DNA of 64,000 nucleotides from Halomonas sp. TD01 (GTDB taxonomy: Bacteria; Pseudomonadota; Gammaproteobacteria; Pseudomonadales; Halomonadaceae). The stretch's first letter is position 1, and each line of letters opens with the position of its first letter. A program made the translations under genes and the position numbers. Shown one piece after another: positions 28,125-37,602 of this stretch. The stretch spans positions 310,001 through 374,000 of the forward strand of contig NZ_OV350343.1 of the NCBI RefSeq assembly GCF_923868895.1, read 5' to 3'. The notes under the pieces were generated by a model, which was not told the origin of the DNA, searched no databases, and saw only the letters and a list, made by a program, of their open reading frames with translations.

Positions 28125-28258
28125 ATGACCTCCAGGCACGCAAAGTAGCGTATAACGATACCTTAAAGCCCAAATAACACAACTTTAACCACCAGAGTTG
28201 CAACATTAGCTCCATTTACCGAAAGTGCTCTAACTTCTGGTTTACAAGGCGTCATTTC

Positions 28259-31200
28259 ATGCAACCTTTACTACGCATCGCGGGCGTCTGGCCCTATCTG
28301 ATTGCCATTTTCTTAAATGCCTTTGTGGATTTAGGGCATAAAATTGTTATTCAAAACACGATCTTTAAAAGCTACGACGGTGAAACCCAGGTTGTACTCA
28401 CGGCACTGGTCAACGGGCTTATCCTTTTGCCGTTTATTTTACTGTTTAGCCCGGCAGGCCATGTGGCAGATAGCTACCCCAAAGTGCGTATTCTACGGGT
28501 TTCCGCCTGGGCTGCCGTTGCTGTTTCACTGGGCATCACCGCCGCTTATTACCAAGGCTGGTTTTGGCTGGCGTTTGCGATGACGTTGGTGCTGGCGATT
28601 CAGTCAGCCTTTTACTCCCCCGCTAAGTATGGCTTGGTGAAAGGGCTATTTGGCAAACCCCGCTTGGCAGAAGCTAACGGGCTTATCCAGGCCGTCACCA
28701 TTGGTGCCATTTTGGCGGGCACCGTGGTCTTTACCGCCTTGTTTGAAAGCTGGATTTTACCCAGTGCCCAAACACCCAGCGAGCTATTGCACAGCATTGC
28801 GCCGCTAGGTTGGCTGTTGGTGTTGAACAGCGGCATCCAAGTGATGGCGCTTTATCGCCTGAAGCCAGATAGTGCGCAGCCCTCAACGCCCCCACTCACT
28901 TGGCAGCGCTATATCAAAGGCAGCGCACTGAAAGACAACCTAAGCATTCTGGGCCGTCAACCGGTGCTGCGGCTGTCAATTATCGGTCTTGCGACTTTCT
29001 GGTCGGTGGGTCAAGTGCTGCTCGCCGCGTTTCCCGCCTATGCCAAAGATGCACTCAGCATTGATAACACCTTAGTGCTGCAAGGGATTCTTGCCGCTAG
29101 CGGTATTGGGATTGCGTTGGGATCATTGCTTGCCAGCAAACTGTCTCGTAACCGTATTGAAACCGGCTTGATTCCATTAGGCGCTGTCGGCGTTGCGGTG
29201 GGTCTGTGGTGCTTGCCACTGCTCACCACCCCCATCAGCCAAGCGCTGAACTTTGTATTTATTGGCATGATGGGCGGGTTATTCATTGTACCGCTCAATG
29301 CACTGATTCAATTTCATGCGGCAGACCATGAACTAGGCACTGTGCTGGCTGCCAACAACTGGATTCAGAACCTGTCTATGCTGGGCTTTCTGGCGCTTAC
29401 CGCGCTGTTTGCCCTGGCAGGTGTGGATAGCCATTACCTGTTGCTGCTCGTGGCGACCGTTGCCATGGTGGGCGGTGGCTACACTATCTTCAAATTGCCC
29501 CAAAGCTTGGTGCGCTTTCTACTCAGTTTTCTGCTGACCCGCCGCTATCGTGTTGATGTCCATGGGCTCGAAAACCTGCCCGCCCAAGGCGGCGTGCTGC
29601 TGCTCGGCAACCATATCAGTTGGGTGGACTGGGCGATGGTGCAAATTGCCAGCCCTCGCCCCGTGCGTTTTGTCATGCTGAAGGATATTTATCAGCGTTG
29701 GTACCTACGTTGGTTTTTTAAGGCGCTGGGCTGTATTCCTATCGAACGGGGCGCAGGAGCCGACAACGCCTTAGCCGCCGTAGCCGAACAGCTGAATAAT
29801 GGTGAAGTGGTATGCCTGTTTCCCGAAGGCGCAATTAGCCGCAACGGCCAGCTAGGTGAACTGCGCCGAGGCTACGAGCGCGCCTGTAAGTTGGCGAACC
29901 CAGAGGTACGCATTGTACCGTTTTACCTGCGCGGACTGTGGGGCAGCCAGTTTTCTCGCTCATCCAGCAAACTCAAAGAGCTGCGTAACGCGCCTCTACA
30001 TCGCTCAGTCGTCGTTGCGTTTGGCAAGCCGCTGCCTAAAGACACCCCGGCCGACGTGCTCAAACGGCGCATCTTCGAACAAGCAACCAACTCGTGGCAA
30101 CATGCTATCGATGAACTGCCCTCGCTGCCTGACGCCTGGATTCGAAGCGTGAAGCGTAACCTTGGCGCACAAGCACTCACTGATACCCTTAGCCACCCTC
30201 TGACGGCAGGCCAAGCACTTACCGCCAGTCTGCTTATTGCAAAGCGCATCCACACGCTAACCCCAGGGCAAAACGTGGGCCTACTGCTGCCCAATAGTAG
30301 CGTGGGTGCACTGGCCAATATGGCAGCACTTCTGGCTGGAAAAACACTGGTTAACCTCAACTATCATTTTGACGGCAGTCTCCACGACAGCCCCAATGAC
30401 AATTCGTACGAAACCCCATTTTCTGCGGCGCTCACCCAAGCCAACATCGACACAGTGTTTACCTCGCGCCACTTCGTCGAAAAACTCCAGCAACAAGGGT
30501 TAAACATCAGTCAGCGGCTAGCCAATACCCAGACGATTTACCTGGAAGACCTGCAAGCCAGCATCCGCCGTCATGAACGCGTCAGCGCATGGCTTGCCGT
30601 TCGCCTGCTGCCTGCATGGCTGCTACAACGCCTTTACTGTCGCAGTAGGGATGCCGATGCCACCGCCACCATTGTGTTTCCAAGCAAAAGCGAAGGACAG
30701 CCTAAAGGCATCATGCTGAGCCACCGCAACCTGATGGCCAATATCAAGCAGACCTCCGATGTACTGAATACCCAGCATGACGATGTGGTGATCGGATCGC
30801 TGCCTCTGTTTCATGCCTTTGGGCTCACCGTTACCCAACTGCTGCCACTTATCGAAGGCCTGCCGTTGGTTTGCCACGCGGACCCCAACGACACTGCTGG
30901 TATTGCCAGCGCTGTCGCCAAGCACAAAGCCACCCTAATGTTTGGCACCCCAGACTTTCTACAGCGCTTGAACCACAACCCTAACGTGCACCCACTCATG
31001 TTAGAAAGCTTACGAGCAATGGTTATCAGTGCCGAAGCATTAGATGAGCAGGTATGCAGCGACTTCACTCTAAAATTCCATAAGCCCATTTATAAAGGCT
31101 ACGGGGCAACCGAAACCGCTCCTGTGGCATCGGTCAATCTACCGGATTCCCTGGGCGCTCATTACCAGAAAATACAGCAAGGCAGTAAAGCAGGCACCGT

Positions 31201-31444
31201 AGGCATGCCGCTACCCGGTACCAGCATTAAGATCGTTGAACCCGATAGCTTTGCGGAACAGCCTACCGGAGAAGCAGGCATGATTTTGATCAGCGGTCCT
31301 CAGGTGATGCAGGGCTACCTAAACGCCCCGAAACGCACCGCCGCCGCCATTAAAGAACTCGACAGCCAGCGCTGGTTTGTCACCGGCGATAAAGGGTTTA
31401 TCGATGAAGACGGCTTTTTAACCCTGATTGGCCGCCATGCTTAA
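28259..31444 (+). CDS. aas: MFS-PlsC-AMP-ligase fusion (Aas / lysophospholipid transporter-acyltransferase), C-terminally truncated
   Basis: A 1061-aa fusion: an LplT-like MFS transporter (residues 1 to ~410, opening with FLNAFVDLGHKIVIQNTIF), a PlsC acyltransferase (~420-620; NHISWVDW, FPEGAISRNG) and an acyl-ACP/AMP ligase (~680-1061). The set imports lysophospholipid and re-acylates it. The ligase ends at VTGDKGFIDEDGFLTLIGRHA with a stop, just where the hinge and C-terminal AMP-binding subdomain of about 100 residues should begin; no continuation is seen in other frames. The ligase P-loop reads FPSKSEGQPKG, unlike the usual (T/S)SGSEG.PKG. The ligase is therefore probably inactive while transport and acyl transfer may persist. 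Confidence 0.85.
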   Translation: MQPLLRIAGVWPYLIAIFLNAFVDLGHKIVIQNTIFKSYDGETQVVLTALVNGLILLPFILLFSPAGHVADSYPKVRILRVSAWAAVAVSLGITAAYYQGWFWLAFAMTLVLAIQSAFYSPAKYGLVKGLFGKPRLAEANGLIQAVTIGAILAGTVVFTALFESWILPSAQTPSELLHSIAPLGWLLVLNSGIQVMALYRLKPDSAQPSTPPLTWQRYIKGSALKDNLSILGRQPVLRLSIIGLATFWSVGQVLLAAFPAYAKDALSIDNTLVLQGILAASGIGIALGSLLASKLSRNRIETGLIPLGAVGVAVGLWCLPLLTTPISQALNFVFIGMMGGLFIVPLNALIQFHAADHELGTVLAANNWIQNLSMLGFLALTALFALAGVDSHYLLLLVATVAMVGGGYTIFKLPQSLVRFLLSFLLTRRYRVDVHGLENLPAQGGVLLLGNHISWVDWAMVQIASPRPVRFVMLKDIYQRWYLRWFFKALGCIPIERGAGADNALAAVAEQLNNGEVVCLFPEGAISRNGQLGELRRGYERACKLANPEVRIVPFYLRGLWGSQFSRSSSKLKELRNAPLHRSVVVAFGKPLPKDTPADVLKRRIFEQATNSWQHAIDELPSLPDAWIRSVKRNLGAQALTDTLSHPLTAGQALTASLLIAKRIHTLTPGQNVGLLLPNSSVGALANMAALLAGKTLVNLNYHFDGSLHDSPNDNSYETPFSAALTQANIDTVFTSRHFVEKLQQQGLNISQRLANTQTIYLEDLQASIRRHERVSAWLAVRLLPAWLLQRLYCRSRDADATATIVFPSKSEGQPKGIMLSHRNLMANIKQTSDVLNTQHDDVVIGSLPLFHAFGLTVTQLLPLIEGLPLVCHADPNDTAGIASAVAKHKATLMFGTPDFLQRLNHNPNVHPLMLESLRAMVISAEALDEQVCSDFTLKFHKPIYKGYGATETAPVASVNLPDSLGAHYQKIQQGSKAGTVGMPLPGTSIKIVEPDSFAEQPTGEAGMILISGPQVMQGYLNAPKRTAAAIKELDSQRWFVTGDKGFIDEDGFLTLIGRHA

Positions 31445-31495
31445 ACATTGGTCAATACGATAGATTCCACTGTTGCCGCAATATCCAATCATTTT

Positions 31496-32251
31496 CTACA
31501 AATGCTTAGAGAAAAAATCCAGCAACAACGGGTAGTGAATATTCTGCCCGGCGCTGCTGGGTATATGATCTTCACCGTCGTAGTAGTGAACCGCAGGGTT
31601 ACGACCATACTCGCGTAGACGTTTTTCCAGTCGCCTAGTCATCTCAACCGACCACATGCGGTCTTTCGTGCCATGAGAAAGCATTAGCGGCCCAGGGTAG
31701 CGCTCAATTTCAATCGGCGTAGTCGGCAGTAAGTCTTCATGATTATCACGCCATGTCCAGGCGCGTTTACTGACATCCCAGGCTTGCCAACCGGGGTCCC
31801 CCGCATCGCGAAAACCACGCGCATCAAAGGCTCCACAAACGACATCTGGGGCACTATGTACAGCGATAGCATCAGGCGCGCCTTTTAGTTTATCCCTGGC
31901 CATCAGTGAGCCAAGCAACAACGCATGTTCGGCCCCGCGTGAAACACCATAAAGCCCAACACGCTCATCAGCGTATTGAAAATCTCTGAGTGCCCTAAGC
32001 GCTTCCACACTACACTCCAGTGGGTAATCGATAATATGCCCTGCATTCCACATATTACCGCCGCTTGAGTAGCCATAGGGGAAAGCCAAGAAACCATGTG
32101 CTGCAAACAAGACGGCGTCTCGATGACTCCAGCCAGCCCATGCGCCTTCAGAACCATGCAACAACATGATCGCTGGAAAAGGACCATCGCCTGCCGGGCC
32201 ATAGGTAGCGCCCCAACCGGGCAGAAAGCGCTGTTTGATATTTAACATCAT
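31496..32251 (-). CDS. alpha/beta hydrolase (BAAT C-terminal / dienelactone-hydrolase-like)
   Basis: A 251-aa alpha/beta hydrolase. The nucleophile elbow is GVSRGAE (about residues 98-104), the acid is in SHGTKDRMW and the His is in GEDHIP. This arrangement recalls acyl-CoA:amino acid N-acyltransferase C-terminal hydrolase domains. Substrate unknown. AAGGAG precedes the ATG. It converges on the truncated Aas gene, stops 52 bp apart, so the missing Aas end may have been lost when this gene became its neighbour. Confidence 0.8.
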   Translation of the reverse strand: MMLNIKQRFLPGWGATYGPAGDGPFPAIMLLHGSEGAWAGWSHRDAVLFAAHGFLAFPYGYSSGGNMWNAGHIIDYPLECSVEALRALRDFQYADERVGLYGVSRGAEHALLLGSLMARDKLKGAPDAIAVHSAPDVVCGAFDARGFRDAGDPGWQAWDVSKRAWTWRDNHEDLLPTTPIEIERYPGPLMLSHGTKDRMWSVEMTRRLEKRLREYGRNPAVHYYDGEDHIPSSAGQNIHYPLLLDFFSKHL

Positions 32252-32317
32252 CCTGAACCACTCCTTGGCTTCGTAAGAAGGCTATTTATCCACCAGCAAT
32301 CGAGCAGCGTAATTGCC

Positions 32318-34048
32318 TTACTCGGATGGTTTCTTAGTAGAACTATCCGCTTCCTGAGAACGTTTTCCTTGCCCTTCCCCACGCGCAATATCTTCATGGC
32401 TGATAACCATGATTTCCCGAGGCCACCACTCTGGATGGTTATCGCGGATAAAGGCTAGCAGCTTCTCGCGCAAATTCATCTCAGCCGTCCAGCCTGCCAT
32501 GGGATCTGACGTCATTAAATAGCAGGTGATAGTTTGGGCCGTGCCGGTTTGCTCTGTCACGTAACATAGCAACTTGTGGTGCTCAATAACGCTATCTTCT
32601 TCTTTGGCGAATTCGAGAAATTTATCTCTTAGCAGCTCTATATCGGCACTTAGGTGGAGCGTCAGCACCAAGGACCGGTACATCTTAGTACTCTTCACCG
32701 ACAAATTATCGAAAGGCTTAGAGGTAAAGTAGGTGACAGGCACAATCAAGCGTCGTTCGTCCCATGATCTCAGCCGAATAAAGGTATAAAAGATGCCTTC
32801 CACATAACACCACTCACCTTCAAAGATCACGAGGTCGCCAATACGAATGGGTTTGGCAAACGATAACTGAAAAGAGGAGAGGATATTGCCAAGCACCGTT
32901 TGGCCCGCCACGCCCACTAATACTGCCAATACGCTGGCAGACGCCAGAATAGATAAACCAAGGGTTTCGAAGAGCTGAACCTGGCCTAGGATATAAATCG
33001 ATACGCCGGTCACGGTGATCAGAATAATGGCGCGGCGCAATGCGTATAGTGAGGTTAACAGCCGTCGCTGATCTCTTGGCTTCGTGTCATCAATTTCTCC
33101 CACTAGGCGCCGCGTTAAGCGCAGCATGATCGTGTCGACCAAGCGCAGCGCAATGACACCTGCACCCCAGGCCATAATAGAGATCAACAACACACGAAAC
33201 GTTGTTGTCGCAATAGCGGAAAACGATACGACGTAGTCCAGCAGCATCTGCGTTACCAGCGACATAACAATCATCGCCATGGGCACGCCAATTTGATCGG
33301 CAAAAATAGTAGATACGCCAGAAGGCAGGATGCGAGCCACTAGTCCAACCACGTAGTAAGTGATCACTCCCACCGTGCCAATGGCGATTAAAAAAACCGG
33401 GATCGCTAACCATTCCCAGATTTTTAGCATGCCAAACGACGCCTTTAACCGCTCAGGAATATAGCGTTCCAGCATTGAAGGCCCGTACTCTTCATAGAGA
33501 ATCGGAATAAACGACACGCTCTCTGGCATCACTAACCACACAGGATCTTCTTCCCCCACGCGGTAGCGGCCTAGCCGGACATCGTAGGCTTGGCCATCTA
33601 CCGTTAGGGCTGCCAGCTCAATATTGCGCTGGGGCTCGCCTGCCTGCGGATTCTGCCCGGAAGGGTCTTCTATCACCGCGTCTTGACGGCCGGACATATT
33701 AGATGCGTCCAGCCACTCACCGCGCTTTAATACCTCAGCCAACTGCTTAGCGAGCTCGGCGCCCTGAGCCTGCTGTTCGCCTGGATCAATATCATTGAGG
33801 TTAAGCAAATGCGCGGCTGCGGCGTAATTCTCGCTTTCGGTGAACGCTAAAAAGCTGCGAACCATTTCCCTTGGCGACATCCGCCCAACATCCTCAGGCA
33901 CATCTCCTAGCCCTGTGTTAAGCGAATCAATGGCGAACCATCGCTTATCCTCGCTCTCATCTCCTTGAGTTTGCGCTGTGCAGACGCTGGAAAACACCAA
34001 AGTGACAACCAGCACAACCCACACAGGCCACGAGCTGTTTTTTTTCAT
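32318..34048 (-). CDS. MscS-family mechanosensitive ion channel
   Basis: About 576 aa: signal peptide (ending near VCTAQ), a periplasmic domain, several membrane segments and an MscS core (LVGVAGQTVLGNILSSFQL, then RIGDLVIFEGEWCYVEGI). Such channels open under membrane tension to release solutes after osmotic downshift. It is longer than MscS because of the N-terminal domain and has a short charged C-tail (KRSQEADSSTKKPSE). I chose the ATG at 34048, giving a clean signal peptide, over an in-frame start at 34084. Confidence 0.88.
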   Translation of the reverse strand: MKKNSSWPVWVVLVVTLVFSSVCTAQTQGDESEDKRWFAIDSLNTGLGDVPEDVGRMSPREMVRSFLAFTESENYAAAAHLLNLNDIDPGEQQAQGAELAKQLAEVLKRGEWLDASNMSGRQDAVIEDPSGQNPQAGEPQRNIELAALTVDGQAYDVRLGRYRVGEEDPVWLVMPESVSFIPILYEEYGPSMLERYIPERLKASFGMLKIWEWLAIPVFLIAIGTVGVITYYVVGLVARILPSGVSTIFADQIGVPMAMIVMSLVTQMLLDYVVSFSAIATTTFRVLLISIMAWGAGVIALRLVDTIMLRLTRRLVGEIDDTKPRDQRRLLTSLYALRRAIILITVTGVSIYILGQVQLFETLGLSILASASVLAVLVGVAGQTVLGNILSSFQLSFAKPIRIGDLVIFEGEWCYVEGIFYTFIRLRSWDERRLIVPVTYFTSKPFDNLSVKSTKMYRSLVLTLHLSADIELLRDKFLEFAKEEDSVIEHHKLLCYVTEQTGTAQTITCYLMTSDPMAGWTAEMNLREKLLAFIRDNHPEWWPREIMVISHEDIARGEGQGKRSQEADSSTKKPSE

Positions 34049-34295
34049 ACTAACCTTGTCATTAAAAGTAAGTGAGCCAAACAATCAGCCACCAACTGGC
34101 GCAAAAGCCGCCAGCCCTGCGTGAACACAGTGCCTCCATGTCAGTGGTTGACCAAAGTACAGACTACGTTCTTCAATCAAGCAAGCACCTAGTGTTCCAA
34201 CACTGCAACACTGAGTCCCAGATGCACTATCTATTAGTTGCGTCCCCTAACGCGTACACTTTTTAACCAACAACGCATTCTTTGAGGAGCAAACA

Positions 34296-35162
34296 ATGAA
34301 AAAGTTAGTAGGTGTTACCAACGCACCGCACCCTCATTGGGTGGGTGACGGCTTTCCGGTGCGCTCGCTGTTCTCCTATGGCTCACGTTCCGAGCAGTTA
34401 AGCCCCTTTTTACTGCTGGACTATGCTGGCCCCGCCAGCTTTACCCCCACTACACGGCCACGCGGTGTCGGGCAGCACCCACACCGAGGGTTTGAAACCG
34501 TCACGATTGTGTATCAAGGGGAAGTGGCGCACCGCGACTCAACGGGCAAAGGCGGCGTGATTGGCCCAGGCGACGTGCAATGGATGACAGCAGGTGCGGG
34601 CATCCTACACGATGAATTTCATTCGCCCGCGTTTACAGAGACAGGTGGCACACTCGAGATGGTGCAGCTGTGGGTAAACTTGCCCGCCAAAGATAAAATG
34701 GCCACGCCAGGCTATCAGGCATTTTTTAATGCGCAGATACCTGTCGCAGCGTTACCTGATCACGCAGGTAGTGTGCGCGTGATCGCGGGAGACTACGCCA
34801 CTCACTCAGGGCCAGCACAAACGTTCACCCCGATGAATGTCTGGGATGTGCAGTTAAAAGAGGGCAAGACAACGACGCTGGCACAGCCGGAAGGATGGAC
34901 GACTCTATTGGTCGTGCTAAAAGGCACGGTGCAAATCAACGGCGAAGAAGTGCTCCGCGAAGCACAAGTGGCGGAACTAACTCGCGATGGCGACAACGTC
35001 ACTCTAGAAGCCAATAGCGATGCCACCCTGTTGCTACTGAGCGGAGAACCGCTCAATGAGCCGGTCATAGGACACGGCCCGTTTGTCATGAACAGCGAAC
35101 GTGAAATCATTGAAGCGATAGAAGACTTTAACCGCGGCCGCTTTGGCCAAATGCCAAGTTAA
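34296..35162 (+). CDS. pirin family protein
   Basis: A 288-aa double-cupin protein. Metal ligands of the pirin N-cupin are seen in QHPHRGFETVTIVYQGEVAHRDS and GAGILHDEFH. Bacterial pirins include quercetinases and redox sensors. GAGGAG precedes the ATG. A second pirin gene lies immediately downstream on the opposite strand but is broken by an insertion sequence; this copy is intact. Confidence 0.9.
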   Translation: MKKLVGVTNAPHPHWVGDGFPVRSLFSYGSRSEQLSPFLLLDYAGPASFTPTTRPRGVGQHPHRGFETVTIVYQGEVAHRDSTGKGGVIGPGDVQWMTAGAGILHDEFHSPAFTETGGTLEMVQLWVNLPAKDKMATPGYQAFFNAQIPVAALPDHAGSVRVIAGDYATHSGPAQTFTPMNVWDVQLKEGKTTTLAQPEGWTTLLVVLKGTVQINGEEVLREAQVAELTRDGDNVTLEANSDATLLLLSGEPLNEPVIGHGPFVMNSEREIIEAIEDFNRGRFGQMPS

Positions 35163-35202
35163 TTACGTCGCTATTTAAGCAACCGCTACTTAAGTAGCAA
35201 AT

Positions 35203-35223
35203 CTGGCTGCCTTAGGCAGCCAG
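35203..35223. terminator. perfect hairpin between convergent pirin genes
   Basis: CTGGCTGCC and GGCAGCCAG pair perfectly around TTA. It lies between two convergent genes and can end both transcripts. Confidence 0.78.
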
Positions 35224-36041
35224 CTCTTTCGTTACAAATTAATTGCGATGCTGACCAGGAAAAGGAATAAATTCTGCATTGTCCCCTGGCGGCAATTTAA
35301 ACCGTCCATGCTCAAAGTCACCTTCCATCCACGCCTGCTTGGCAGCCTCTAACTTTTCCCGTGAAGACGCAACGAAGTTCCAAGAGATATAACGTGGCCC
35401 ATTGAGTGTTTCGCCACCGAGCAGCATTAGCCGGGCTCCGGCTTCGCCTGCTGTTACTGTAATGGGGTCACCAGGACGGAAAACCATCATTCGTCCGGCG
35501 TCAAACGTCTCTCCAGCAATGATAACGCTACCCGACGTCACATAGATGCCTCTATCTTCGTGGCCATCAGGCAAAGGAAGCTTAGCGCCTGGCTGGAGGA
35601 TCGCATCCGCATAAAACATTTCCGAGAAGGTCTGCACCGGTGACCGCTCACCCCAAGCAGTTCCCAGAATCAAACGTATATTCTTGCCCTCACCGTTAAG
35701 CATCGGCAGTACATCTTCACTATGATGCTCAAAACTGGCTGGCTTATCTTCGTGAGCCTCAGGCAGGGCCACCCACGTCTGAATACCAAACAGCGAGTGC
35801 TTATTCTGACGTGTAGAAGGGCTAGTGCGTTCAGAGTGGGTTACCCCATTGCCAGCAACCATCCAATTAACCGCCCCTGGATAGATCATCTGATTAGTCC
35901 CCAGACTATCTCGATGCTGGAACTCTCCCTGATACAAGTAAGTAACGGTGGCAAGTCCAATATGGGGATGAGGACGAACTGAATCGCCCCAGGTTTCATA
36001 GACACCTCCAGGCCCTATACTAAAGGTATCTAGGAGGAACC

Positions 36042-36320
36042 ATGAGCCATCCCCGCTACACTGAAGAATTCAAAATCGAAGCCGTCAAACAAGTGGTAGA
36101 GCGCGGCCATCGCGTGGCCGAGGTCGCTGAGCGGCTAGGCGTGTCAGGTCACAGCCTGTACAACTGGATTAAGCGATACGATAAGCCGGTAGAACAACGG
36201 CAAGAGGATGATGATCTCCAAGCTGAAAACCGTCGTTTGAAGGCCGAACTCAAACGCGTATTAGAAGAGCGAGACATATTAAAAAAGGCCACCGCGTACT
36301 TCGCCAGGGAGTCCGACTGA
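36042..36320 (+). CDS. IS3-family transposase OrfA
   Basis: A 92-aa DNA-binding subunit. The helix-turn-helix is in the N-terminal half (EFKIEAVKQVVERGHRVAEV, then AERLGVSGHSLYNWIKRYD), followed by a leucine-zipper-like coiled coil (LQAENRRLKAELKRVLEERD). AGGAGG precedes the ATG. A slippery A6G run near the end (36281-36287) permits a -1 shift into OrfB, making the OrfAB transposase. Confidence 0.93.
   Translation: MSHPRYTEEFKIEAVKQVVERGHRVAEVAERLGVSGHSLYNWIKRYDKPVEQRQEDDDLQAENRRLKAELKRVLEERDILKKATAYFARESD
36281..36287 (+). promoter_or_regulatory. A_AAA_AAG programmed -1 frameshift site
   Basis: The heptamer AAAAAAG is read TTA AAA AAG in OrfA. A -1 slip leads into a frame that is open from here through OrfB (reading KKGHRVLRQGVRLRYAF before the OrfB ATG). 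This is the normal IS3 mechanism. Confidence 0.88.
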
Positions 36321-36367
36321 GGTACGCGTTTATTCAAAATTATTCGAGCCAATATTCGGTACGTCGC

Positions 36368-37195
36368 TTGTGTCAGATGATGGCAGTGCACCCCAGCGGT
36401 TACTACGCATGGTGTAAAAAAGCGCTCTCTAATCGAGCGCGGGAAGATGAGCGCTTGCTGGGATTGATCAAGCACTCCTGGCTTGAAAGCGGCGGTGTAT
36501 ATGGCTATCGCAAGGTCTACCAGGACTTGCGTGAAGCTGGCGAAGCTTGTGGGAAGCACCGTGTGGCGCGTCTTATGAATAGGGAAGGTTTACGCTCTCA
36601 GACGGGCTATCGACGACGCCCTGGCGGCTATGGCGATGGGAAACCGACTGCCGTATCCCCTAACCATTTAGACCGTCAGTTTGAAGTAACAGCGCCAAAT
36701 ATTGCTTGGGTGACGGACATCACGTACATCCGCACTTACGAAGGCTGGCTTTACCTATCGGTAGTTATCGACCTGTTTTCCCGTCAAGTGATTGGCTGGT
36801 CGATGAAGTCTCGCATGACTACGGAGTTGGCACTGGATGCTTTGTTATCAGCAGTCTGGCGACGCAAGCCACAAGGAACGGTGATGGTGCATTCGGATCA
36901 AGGGAGCCAGTTTAGCAGTGGAGACTGGCAAAGCTTTCTGAAAGCGAATTGCTTGGTAGGCAGTATGAGCCGACGTGGTAACTGTCATGACAACGCCGTT
37001 GCTGAAAGCTTCTTTCAACTTCTCAAGCGGGAGCGAATCAAGCGACAGATTTATTCAACACGCGAAGCGGCTAGACGTGACGTGTTCAATTACATTGAAA
37101 TGTTTTACAACCCAAAGCGCCGACACGGCACAAGTGATAACTTGTCACCGGTTGATTATGAAAGGCGTTACTTTAAGAGCCTAACGGGTGTCTAA
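36368..37195 (+). CDS. IS3-family transposase OrfB (DDE integrase domain)
   Basis: A 275-aa catalytic subunit. DDE residues are in place: D in WVTDITYI, D in VHSDQGSQF and E in HDNAVAESFFQLLK; the K/R residues after the last E are also present. The open frame extends upstream to the slippery site, so the active protein is probably the OrfAB fusion of about 384 aa. The stop lies in the right terminal repeat. Confidence 0.94.
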   Translation: MCQMMAVHPSGYYAWCKKALSNRAREDERLLGLIKHSWLESGGVYGYRKVYQDLREAGEACGKHRVARLMNREGLRSQTGYRRRPGGYGDGKPTAVSPNHLDRQFEVTAPNIAWVTDITYIRTYEGWLYLSVVIDLFSRQVIGWSMKSRMTTELALDALLSAVWRRKPQGTVMVHSDQGSQFSSGDWQSFLKANCLVGSMSRRGNCHDNAVAESFFQLLKRERIKRQIYSTREAARRDVFNYIEMFYNPKRRHGTSDNLSPVDYERRYFKSLTGV

Positions 37196-37537
37196 AATAT
37201 CCGGGGCGATTCAAACATCGATACCATCTTCTCTAAGAAATTCAGCGGGCCCCATCTGATCAAAAAAAATAAACGGGCCAACCATCTGGCGCTTGGGCGC
37301 GGGAAGCGCACGTCGTACTTCAAAGCCCCCCAAGTCGTGAGCACGAGGTACGATCAGTGTTTCAATATCGTGTAGGTTGCCTGCGGAAGGGCATTTTGGC
37401 TCAATATCGGGCATCCAGCTCATAGGAATTTCCTCCATATACAATGGACAACGGAGCAATGGCATCATCGATAGTTTTGTTTTTACAAAGCTATCGTCTA
37501 GCCAGTCTTTTGCCTTTAATAAATAGCTCAAAATTAT

Positions 37538-37568
37538 TAAAAAAACCGGAAGCTCACTCACTTCCGGT
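37538..37568 (-). terminator. Rho-independent terminator after the isochorismatase gene
   Basis: On the minus strand, ACCGGAAG pairs with CTTCCGGT across an 8-base loop and is followed by a run of Ts. It lies about 35 bp after the stop at 37603. Confidence 0.88.
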
Positions 37569-37602
37569 CAAAACACGGTTTACTTCATGTCAGAGTTATT
37601 TG

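Larger units (their letters stand above)
35980..37213 (+). mobile_element. complete IS3-family insertion sequence (1,234 bp)
   Basis: Imperfect 27-bp terminal inverted repeats: left TGAATCGCCCCAGGTTTCAT then AGACACC (35980-36006); right GGTGTCTA...GGGGCGATTCA (37187-37213). Ends are TG...CA as in the IS3 family. A 3-bp direct repeat AAC flanks it (35977-35979 and 37214-37216). It encodes overlapping OrfA and OrfB in the -1 relation and lies inside a pirin gene. All parts are intact, so it may be active. Confidence 0.95.
35239..37423 (-). pseudogene. second pirin family gene, interrupted by an IS3-family element
   Basis: The 5' part (37217-37423) encodes [11 protein letters not shown] to LREDGI; the 3' part (35239-35979) continues RPHPHIGLATVTYLYQGEFQHRDS and runs to the stop. 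Removing bases 35980-37213 and one copy of the AAC duplication joins the two halves in frame as GIDV-RPHPHIG, giving a 315-aa pirin. GGAGG lies eight bases before the ATG at 37423. Both parts are otherwise intact, so the insertion looks recent. The split falls at the metal-binding HPHxG motif, so neither fragment should work. A downstream partial protein could start from an internal TTG but would lack the first ligands. Confidence 0.92.

Noticed and set aside
34072..34266. 64-codon open frame before the intact pirin
   Set aside because: No ribosome-binding site, no recognisable motif, and it overlaps the MscS start region; probably leader sequence.
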